Assembly (NCBI GenBank): GCA_018417955.1
Contig: JACTVC010000006.1
Span: 1 to 64,000 of the forward strand
DNA from: Laccaria trichodermophora
Taxonomy: Eukaryota > Basidiomycota > Agaricomycetes > Agaricales > Hydnangiaceae
Direction: 5' to 3'
Length of the DNA stretch: 64,000 nt
The stretch's first letter is position 1. The number at the start of each line of letters is the position of its first letter. The notes below the pieces were generated by a model. The model was not told the DNA's origin and searched no databases. It worked only from the letters and a program-made list of their open reading frames with translations. Positions 56,456-64,000 of the stretch are shown in pieces. The translations under genes and the position numbers were made by a program.

Positions 56456-57840
56456 CACTAGTGGCTACCACTGTTTATCATAATACCAAGGCATATGCCT
56501 AGAGCTAAATATCTATATCTCAAGCATAATTATGAAAGGCCTTTCATTTGACTTGCCTATGTCTCTCATTCATTTAAATGCTGGGCTTCACTCATAAGTT
56601 GTAGGAGAATTACCCTTGTGAATTTCATAAAGGTGGCTGGCAATTTCATTGCAGATTTTCATACTTATCTCTCAGTATTTCATTCTGAATTTCATATTTA
56701 TCCCCACTGCTTTCATTGTGACTTTTCATTATTCAGCTGACAGAATTTCATATTTATCCCCACTGCTTTCATTGCGACTTTTCATTATTCAGCTCTCAAT
56801 ATTCCATTCTGAATTTCATATTTATCCCCACTGTTTTCATTGTGACTTTTCATTATTCAGCTCTCAGTATTTCATTCTGAATTTCATATTTATTCCCACT
56901 GCTTTCATTGTGACTTTTCATTATTCAGCTGACAGAATTTCATTCTGAATTTCATATTTATCCCCACTGCTTTCATTGCGACTTTTCATTATTCAGCTCT
57001 CAGTATTTCATTCTGAATTTCATATTTATTCCCACTGCTTTCATTGTGACTTTTCATTATTCAGCTGACAGAATTTCATTCTGAATTTCATATTTATCCC
57101 CACTGCTTTCATTGCGACTTTTCATTATTCAGCTCTCAGTATTTCATTCTGAATTTCATATTTATCCCCACTGCTTTCATTGCGACTTTTCATTATTCAG
57201 CTCTCAGTATTTCATTCTGAATTTCATATTTATCCCCACTGTTTTCATTGCAACTTTTCATATTTACCCCCAATATTTTCATTGGGATTTTTCAGATGTA
57301 TCCCACATGTCAGGGTCCATGCAATGGGCTTCCATGGAAGTGGTCACATGACCAGTTACCAAAAATGGTCAAAAAACAAAAGTTGTAGCCCTACAGTGTA
57401 GCTTCCCAAATCTGTTTGAATTGTATTCTGAAGTGCTCCCATTGTGGAGATATGAGGTAAAGGAATGTCAAAAGTGTCGTGTTTTTTTTTGTATTTTGTG
57501 TTTTTCTCTATGAAAACAAAATCAAACAACATGATTTCAGTATATTTAGAAAGCTAAAAGAAAGGGCTACAATTATTGTATCATGGGAAAAATGACCAAA
57601 AAAGGAAGGTGCATGCCCTACCATAACAGTCAGATATATGACAACAAAAAAGTCAGACTTATACTACACAGTTTACTGATGCACTATAAAAGACTACAAA
57701 AGTTGCACTTAGACTACAAAGTTAGGGTTAGGGCCAAAAGGTTATGTTGACTACAAAGTTTGTAGTGTTGAGCCTTTTCATTAGAAAAGTTTGTAGTGTC
57801 TGCTTTTTAAGACTACAAAAGTTTGTAGTGTGCGCTTTTT
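56456..57840. mobile_element. One-armed relative of FB1 with 68-bp tandem repeats
   Basis: The left tip, CACTAGTGG...TTATCATAATACC...CATATGCCTAGAG, matches the FB1 tip. Then come about nine 68-bp units (TTTCATTCTGAATTTCATAT, ATTCAGCTCTCAG) at 56660-57290, and then an inner block (57340-57735) nearly identical to the FB1 inner block (CAAAAGTTGTAGCCCTACA, GTGCTCCCATTGTGGAGATA) with TTAGGGTTAGGG at 57722. No inverted second arm; the right end, in a TTTGTAGTGT-rich stretch, is not exact. Confidence 0.8.
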
Positions 57841-58274
57841 CATTAGAAAAGTTTGTGTGAAACTTGCCGATCGTTAAGGACTTCTCGATGAGTCCGCCGT
57901 CGCGTAACCATGGAGGAGAGCCAACGTGGTTGCCGAATGAGAGTACGGTTAGCGGCTCCGACTAGCGGAGCCTCGAGTTGGTTTCCCTGTAACCCTGGAA
58001 CAGGGGAGCTGTCACCCAGCTCGGGGCTCTGGTATCCCGGAGGGGAGGCTCGAGGTCGCCTAACCGTGTTAGATAATGATGACTCGCTCCACATATAAGT
58101 TTAGGTGGAAGTTTGCAAGTGCTTTATTTGTCTATCGTAAAGCATTATAACAAGATACAAATAAGGGTAAATACGATGATACCATGTCACGCAAGAGAAG
58201 GTAGATGTTACTACGGTATCACAAAGCCCCCCCGTGAGATTGGAGCATCGTTCAAAAAAAATGAGAAATCCCCT
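57841..58274. other. 3' flank of the SR-rich protein gene
   Basis: No coding frame. GC-rich with several short hairpins (for example AACCCTGGAACAGGG...). It may be the 3' end of the element that encodes the next two proteins. Confidence 0.35.
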
Positions 58275-60182
58275 TCAACGACGGCGTCGACGTTTTCGTT
58301 CCTCGCGTTCCTCGTCACGCTTCCTATACCATTGGATTTTCTGTCCACTTCGCCGTCCTCTTTTCGTTCTTTTGTAGTCACTCACCCCTTCGTCCTCGTG
58401 ATCGGCGGGATCTTCGTCCATGGGCTCCTGAGTATAAGGGGGACTCCCACCAGACGGAGCGAATGAGTTGTCGCTGAGGAAGGAAGATTGCGCAGGTTGG
58501 TCGACCGCCATAAGGTCCGCGCTCTCTAAACGATCAACTAACGTCCGTCTAGTAGGGTCTGTCAATCTCGCGGCCAGTGGAGCTGGGACCTCTGGATCGC
58601 TAAGCCTTGCCGACAGGTGATCCGTCATTCGAGACATAAGGGTAGGTTGTGACGGAGTGGGAGGCGGGGAGTTAGGCTGGGGTCCCAGCGAAGTCGAGAT
58701 CCTAGAGGCTAATGGCGTGACGAGCGAGTTCCTCGAGACATCCTGCGGACGCGGGGATACCTGCGCATTTGAACTAGGCAGAGCAGCGGCTACAGGCCAT
58801 GGTAGCAAAGCACTGGGAGTCGGTCCCGCGGGTGGCAGCGGATAGGGTAATACAGTAGTATTCCCTTGTAGGAGGACCGGACTAAAGGTGTTACTAGAGG
58901 GGGACCACATAAAGGCAACGTTCGCGCCAAAGGGCAGCGGGGCGTTGTGTAGCAATCCGGTGAAGGCTGGCATGCTAGGGAGAATGGGTAAGGGGGGAAC
59001 CTGCATCATTGCTTCTTCATCAGAGGTCCGAGCCATTGAGGGATTCAGGGGGACTTGTTTCTTCGGGGGCCGTGTAACCGTTGACTCCTTGGACGAACGA
59101 TATCCTCTTAGCTCAGGGGACCTGGAACGACGATAGGGAGTGCGAGAACGAGAACGAGGAGATGGAGAACGCAGATACCTCCTCCGTTGGTAGGTCGAAC
59201 GGGGAGGGGATCGTTGACGGGGTAATGGGGAAGATCTCCTGTAAGTTCGGTAGCGATCCGGTGAGGGCGACCTTCGACGAAAATCACGAATCTGATACCG
59301 CTCCTTGCTGGTTTGACGTCGAGATGAAGAACTCGTGGCGGACGTCTCTGGCAGGAAAGGGGTCACAATTTGGCTATCGACGCTGGGGACTGGATCCGGC
59401 CATATATGGGAGGAACGAGCGAGAGCTCCCACATAGTTTTCGTAGTCCGCGTAAGTAACTAGTAATTCGATCCCGTTTTCCTGTCTGTGGTGCATGTGAG
59501 TCCTCATCTGCCGTGCTTGGTCCACGGATTCCATCTCGAACCAGTAACTTTGGTTGCGGTCGGCGTTGACTCTGAATATTTGTCTGACCGTCAAGTGAAG
59601 ACGAGCGGCGATCGACGTAATCATCTTCTGGACCGTAGAGAATTCTTCCGCAGAGGATAATCCATATAGCATTAGGAATGAGGAGGCGAATTCCAAGGGA
59701 TCTACTGGGGGAGCGATTTCCGAAGCGATCTCCGATTCCACGGTGAAGGATAGTGGGGGAATCTGAGGGCCCATGGTTCCATGGTCTGATTCGTCATCTC
59801 CCCAGGAAATCTCGTCCTCCTCACGCGCTCGACTTGTCACAGGGAGAGGTAAGGCTGAGGCAATGGGGACAGACGGAATTCTGGTCACCTCTGTCCTCGA
59901 GGTCGCGCCTAAGGCAGCGGGTTGGGCCTCAGTATCCTGCGTAGCAGGTTCAATCTCCGTAATCTGAGCAGCGGGCATAGAAGTCGCGCTCATAGACGAG
60001 TCGGTGGTGGCCGCAGCCGTATTCCGCACCACAGGGGCTTGATCACCCAAGTCAGGGTAATAATCATCGTCACTATCGCTATCGTCGTCAGGAGCGAGGC
60101 GGAGGGTTTTATTCAGAGGCGGCAAGTCTTCCGGTCTTGGTACTGGAGCTTTCCTTCCCACATCCGTAGGCAAAGGGTCCAA
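58275..60182 (-). CDS. SR-rich Gag-like protein of unknown function, 635 aa
   Basis: Open from MDPLPTDVGRK to a basic end (EEREERKRRRRR). Residues 1-150 are acidic and disordered (DDDSDSDDDYYPD). Residues ~160-265 form a folded region (ASSFLMLYGLSSAEEFSTVQKM...SYWFEMESVDQARQMRTHM) that could be an RRM-like fold. Residues ~285-365 are an Arg/Ser-rich tract (SPSPDRYRTYRRSSPLPRQR) as in splicing factors and some retroelement Gag/ORF1 proteins. The rest is Pro/Ser-rich. The start is a few dozen bases from the end of the upstream frame, so the two may be one spliced or frameshifted protein. No polymerase is near. Retroelement origin is inferred, not shown. Confidence 0.6.
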   Translation of the reverse strand: MDPLPTDVGRKAPVPRPEDLPPLNKTLRLAPDDDSDSDDDYYPDLGDQAPVVRNTAAATTDSSMSATSMPAAQITEIEPATQDTEAQPAALGATSRTEVTRIPSVPIASALPLPVTSRAREEDEISWGDDESDHGTMGPQIPPLSFTVESEIASEIAPPVDPLEFASSFLMLYGLSSAEEFSTVQKMITSIAARLHLTVRQIFRVNADRNQSYWFEMESVDQARQMRTHMHHRQENGIELLVTYADYENYVGALARSSHIWPDPVPSVDSQIVTPFLPETSATSSSSRRQTSKERYQIRDFRRRSPSPDRYRTYRRSSPLPRQRSPPRSTYQRRRYLRSPSPRSRSRTPYRRSRSPELRGYRSSKESTVTRPPKKQVPLNPSMARTSDEEAMMQVPPLPILPSMPAFTGLLHNAPLPFGANVAFMWSPSSNTFSPVLLQGNTTVLPYPLPPAGPTPSALLPWPVAAALPSSNAQVSPRPQDVSRNSLVTPLASRISTSLGPQPNSPPPTPSQPTLMSRMTDHLSARLSDPEVPAPLAARLTDPTRRTLVDRLESADLMAVDQPAQSSFLSDNSFAPSGGSPPYTQEPMDEDPADHEDEGVSDYKRTKRGRRSGQKIQWYRKRDEEREERKRRRRR

Positions 60183-60212
60183 TGTCTGATAAATCCAAGA
60201 TGGTCGAACGAA

Positions 60213-61520
60213 TCACTTCTTGTTTATGCCCTTGTAAGTCCCCTTTGGGCAGGGTTGACCAAACACCGCGGGGTCGGATACACAACCTTCCGGTGCTTTA
60301 GGGGGTCGGAGGAAGAAAATCTGCCAGCGTTTATCCCGATCAAACATGGAGTGGGTTCTGTGGTCTTGGACTGCTCTCGCACCGACCTCCCTGAAAGTTC
60401 CTTCGGGTTGGTGGTTCTCCATGAATTTTATCCACCTTTTGTGCTCATGGGCCGGCGCATTGGGGCGACTTGTAGCAGCTTTTTTGACAGGAGGTGGCCT
60501 GATCCAAGGTACGCGATCGTGACGACATCCAAAGGAGGGGGTTCGTATTTAGACGCGGGTTCCGTCGTAGGCTCTGATGTAGGGGATTGAGGTTCAACTT
60601 CGATAACTTGAGACCATACCCAACCAGGGTCATGGAAGGTAGTTGTATCGGACAGGGAGAGGTCTCCATGAGTAATAGCCCTTGAATCGTATTCGTTAAC
60701 ACTCCAATGGATGGATGCAGCACTAGTCCCAGCCGCGAAGTCCACCATTCGTTCTCGAGCAGCGAGTAAAACGCGCTCAATGGACGAAACTTCTCGTGCT
60801 ATGAAACACGGTATTCTTTCCTTCATATACCAACGCGCTTGCCTTTCATCCATCCCATTCAACCAGACTCCCAGGTAGCGGTCATCGGCCATGGCTATTT
60901 CAGCATCCACATCTGGCATCCAGAACGGGGCGGCCTGAAGTCTGGAAACATAATCCACGAAGGCTCGTTTGTCCTTCAACCCTCGCTGGGCTTCCATAAT
61001 CCAATCGACCGCTAAAGGGAATCGTCTGATCATCCTGAGTGAGTCGAGGTTCTCTGATGTGGGGATGGCTGGTCGGACGGCGGTACTCCACAATGCTCGG
61101 TGCGAGGGTTCCAGAAAGTGATGGTCGACATATTCCTTGTGTAGAACCTCCATTCTCCGGTCCACCTCCTGATTGAGTCTGATGAGTTTGTCGATGTAGC
61201 TGTCGTGAATACGTCCCGTGTCGAAGGCAGGGGCATCGTCACTCTTCCAGCAGTTGGTAGCAACTTCGTATTCGGGATTTTCGCGTGGACTGCCCGCAGC
61301 GGGTCCTATAATCAAAGCTCGCCATTCCTTGCCCGGTAGGTGTAGTTGAGGGTTCCTTGTAGGGTCGAAAGGCCCCATGTGGCCATCGTATCGACGGTGT
61401 TGTTCATCGAAGAAATTAACTCGAAGGTTGAGGTTGTCGGGACGTATTCCTGGGCAAAAGGCGTTTTGAAGGGAGTTGGGCGAAGTTACTTCCCAGAGAC
61501 GATTCTCGATGCCGACTAGT
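60213..61520 (-). CDS. Conserved-looking mushroom protein, partial or frameshifted; likely part of the same element
   Basis: The frame is open from a possible acceptor at about 61516 (TGACTAG|TCGGC) through VGIENRLWEVTSPNSLQNAF, EWRALIIGPAAGSPRENPEYE, NLDSLRMIRRFPLAVDWIME, APFWMPDVDAEIAMADDRYLGVW and MDERQARWYMKERIPCFIARE, ending at 60428. Coding signal then continues in another frame to 60213 (HKRWIKFMENHQPEGTFREV, MFDRDKRWQIFFLRPPKAPEG). The shift lies near 60480-60540, around an A6 run, so it is a frameshift or a missed intron. I recall similar repeated proteins in mushroom genomes but know no function. Confidence 0.55.
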
Positions 61521-62004
61521 CAGGGCAGTTAGTAGGAATCACCCACCAACACTGAGAGCCCCGAACATACAAACAGGCCATAGTTGATGGTGCCTGCTGA
61601 TGGGCCGATAAGAGACAATAACCTGGTGTTGATGAATTGGCCGATGCAGTCCCATGAATAAGGTAATGAAGGGTTGGCCAGTGATGTAGATTTAGTGCAG
61701 CTGGATCAGCAGGAATTACACCTGGAGAGCGAAGGACAACTATATGTATATCGGCTGATGGAAGATAGCTATGCAGGATCAGTTGACAGATTTGAATGTT
61801 CCTGGGTTGGTGATCGGCCGAGGGTCTTGAATTTTGATTAGCAGAGTCAGCTGGTGGGACCCACATTATTGTAGTCATGGCTTGGCTGATCAGTCCAGCA
61901 AATGGATACTGCTACTGGGTCGGCCATGAAAACTGACAATTTCTAAACATGGGATCAGCCGATCTTTGAGCCAGCCTGGCCTTTTCAATATGGACTAGTA
62001 TATG
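61521..62004. other. Transition zone between gene and satellite
   Basis: Contains several scattered CAGCTGATC/GATCAGCC motifs in both orientations, perhaps degenerate repeat units or the 5' exon/LTR of the neighbouring element. No defined feature. Confidence 0.3.
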
Positions 62005-62561
62005 TTTTCTGCTCGGCTTCAAATCGGTAAAAGTGCCTGGGCTGCATCTCAGATAATGAAACCGATTTAATTTTAAATTGTTGAAGTACTTTAGCTAGTG
62101 CCGAGGCTGGGTGAAAAATAACGGAGCAGACAAGTGAATTAAATTGGTAACAATGCCCAGGCTGCGTCTCGCATAATAGAACCTGTTGAATATTAAATTG
62201 TTGAAGTATTTGGCTGGGTGGAAAACAACCGAGCAGACAAGTGAATTAAATTGGCAAAAGTGCTCGGGCTGCGTCTCAGGTAATAGAGCTGATTCAATAT
62301 TAAATTGATGAAGTACTTTGGCTGGTGCCGAGGCCAGGAAAATAACTGAGCAGACAAGTGAATTAAATTGGCAAAAGTGCCCGGGCTGTGTCTCAGGTAA
62401 TAGAGCCGATTTAATAATATATTGGTGAGGTACTTTAAGTGGTGCCGAGGCCGAGTGGAAAATAACTGAGCAGACAAGTGAATTAAATCAGTAAGAGTGG
62501 CCAGGCTGCATCTTGAATAATACAGATTATTTAATATTAAATTGGTGACATACTTTGTCTG
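62005..62561. repeat. Divergent monomeric satellite
   Basis: About five units of ~105-120 bp sharing ATCGGTAAAAGTGCCC, TAATAGAGCC and AATTGGTGAAGTAC, with many substitutions and small deletions between copies. This is the edge of the array at 62562-64000. Confidence 0.85.
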
Positions 62562-64000
62562 GTGCCGAGGCCGGGTGAAAAATGACCCAGCAGATCGGTA
62601 AAAGTGCCCAGGCTATGTCTTGGGTAATAGAGCCGATTTAATATTAAATTGGTGAAGTACTTTAACTGGTGCCGAGGCCAGGTGGAAAATAACCGAGCAG
62701 ACAAGTGAATTAAATTGGTAAAAGTGCCCGGACTGCATCTTGGATGATAGAGCCAATTTAATATTAAATTGGTGAAGTACTTTGGCTGGTGCCGAGGCCG
62801 GGTGAAAAATGACCGAGCAGACAAGTGAATTAAATCGGTAAAAGTGCCCAGGCTACGTCTCGGGTAATAGAGCTGATTAAATATTAAATTGGTGAAGTAC
62901 TCTAAGTGGTGCCGAGGCCGAGTGGAAAATAACCGAGCAGATCGGTAAAAGTGCCCAGGCTATGTCTCGGGTAATAGAGCCGATTTAATATTAAATTGGT
63001 GAAGTACTTTAACTGGTGCCGAGGCTGGGTGGAAAATAACTGAACAGACAAGTGAATTAAATCGGTAAAAGTGCCCGAACTGCATCTTGGATAATAGAGC
63101 CAATTTAATATTAAATTGGTGAAGTACTTTGGCTGGTGCCGAGGCCGGGTGAAAAATGACCAAGCAGACAAGTGAATTAAATCGGTAAAAGTGCCCAGGC
63201 TACGTCTCGGGTAATAGAGCTGATTAAATATTAAATTGGTGAAGTACTCTAAGTGGTGCCGAGGCCGAGTGGAAAATAACCGAGCAGATCGGTAAAAGTG
63301 CCCAGGCTATGTCTCGGGTAATAGAGCCGATTTAATATTAAATTGGTGAAGTACTTTAACTGGTGCCGAGGCTGGGTGGAAAATAACTGAACAGACAAGT
63401 GAATTAAATCGGTAAAAGTGCCCGAACTGCATCTTGGATAATAGAGCCAATTTAATATTAAATTGGTGAAGTACTTTGGCTGGTGCCGAGGCCGGGTGAA
63501 AAATGACCAAGCAGACAAGTGAATTAAATCGGTAAAAGTGCCCAGGCTACGTCTCGGGTAATAGAGCTGATTAAATATTAAATTGGTGAAGTACTCTAAG
63601 TGGTGCCGAGGCCGAGTGGAAAATAACCGAGCAGATCGGTAAAAGTGCCCAGGCTATGTCTCGGGTAATAGAGCCGATTTAATATTAAATTGGTGAAGTA
63701 CTTTAACTGGTGCCGAGGCTGGGTGGAAAATAACTGAACAGACAAGTGAATTAAATCGGTAAAAGTGCCCGAACTGCATCTTGGATAATAGAGCCAATTT
63801 AATATTAAATTGGTGAAGTACTTTGGCTGGTGCCGAGGCCGGGTGAAAAATGACCAAGCAGACAAGTGAATTAAATCGGTAAAAGTGCCCAGGCTACGTC
63901 TCGGGTAATAGAGCTGATTAAATATTAAATTGGTGAAGTACTCTAAGTGGTGCCGAGGCCGAGTGGAAAATAACCGAGCAGATCGGTAAAAGTGCCCAGG
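62562..64000. repeat. Satellite with 347-bp higher-order unit (107+120+120 bp), runs off the window
   Basis: Units start at 62562 (diverged), 62909, 63256, 63603 and 63950 (cut by the window end), exactly 347 bp apart. Each unit starts GTGCCGAGGC and holds three related monomers. The first is 107 bp because it lacks 13 bp present in the other two (GCAGATCGGT instead of GCAGACAAGTGAATTAAATC). The three full units from 62909 appear identical by eye, while monomers within a unit differ clearly, which is the definition of a higher-order repeat. Confidence 0.93.

Noticed and set aside
57850..57900. Possible hammerhead ribozyme (GAAAC and CGATGAGTCC)
   Set aside because: The core would need CTGATGAG and a NUH cleavage site with stem III; the core base is wrong and stems do not pair.
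62193..63865. Repeated ~89-codon minus-strand frames
   Set aside because: Produced by the satellite unit; identical because the DNA repeats are identical.

Overview
This window comes from a filamentous basidiomycete, most likely a mushroom-forming Agaricomycete. Split genes have many 45-60 bp GT-AG introns. The transposon set (KDZ transposase with a CxC2 cysteine cluster, PIF/Harbinger with a Myb-like partner, MULE with SWIM finger, tyrosine-recombinase retroelement with CCCH/CCHC Gag, hAT-type MITEs) is typical of that group. The few recognisable host genes (aldo/keto reductase, a Vti1 SNARE, a double cupredoxin, an F-box-type protein, a dead leucyl aminopeptidase) also fit. Most of the 64 kb is mobile or repetitive DNA. 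All calls are from reading the sequence; no database search was run.

Layout. 1-5850: decayed Gag of an LTR retroelement (minus strand) and a decayed MULE transposase, the latter cut by a 583-bp hAT-type MITE with a perfect 8-bp target duplication. 5856-20596: a 14.7-kb composite bounded by long imperfect inverted repeats and AAT on both sides. Its right part holds a Harbinger transposase and Myb-like partner. Its centre holds a complete KDZ transposon core of five genes, every one of which splices to an open frame: a 1092-aa transposase, two small basic/unknown proteins, a protein ending in an RNase H1-type RNA:DNA hybrid-binding domain, and a 744-aa accessory protein. The simplest reading is a KDZ element inserted into a Harbinger element. 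21858-23213: double-cupredoxin GPI protein. 23979-28443: tyrosine-recombinase retrotransposon (minus strand). 30014-32898: aldo/keto reductase and VTI1, the least disturbed host DNA. 33436-35566: F-box-type gene with a transposon-filled intron.

36-58 kb is a graveyard: a leucyl aminopeptidase pseudogene split by a 2.9-kb palindromic foldback element, a zinc-motif fragment, a second hAT-type MITE with perfect 8-bp duplication, an alpha-glucosidase (GH31) fragment, a second giant palindrome made of ~30-bp minisatellite arrays, and a third, one-armed relative of the first foldback. 58.2-61.5 kb carries an unrecognised SR-rich, Gag-like protein pair. 62.0-64.0 kb is a satellite with a 347-bp higher-order unit (107+120+120 bp) that runs off the end of the window.

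The most promising system is the KDZ unit. Five genes are packed between 6.8 and 16.8 kb, all coding-intact, with one accessory protein carrying a hybrid-binding domain and a duplicated divergent promoter between two of the genes. The family-level parts are known; the joint role of the accessory set is, as far as I know, not established.
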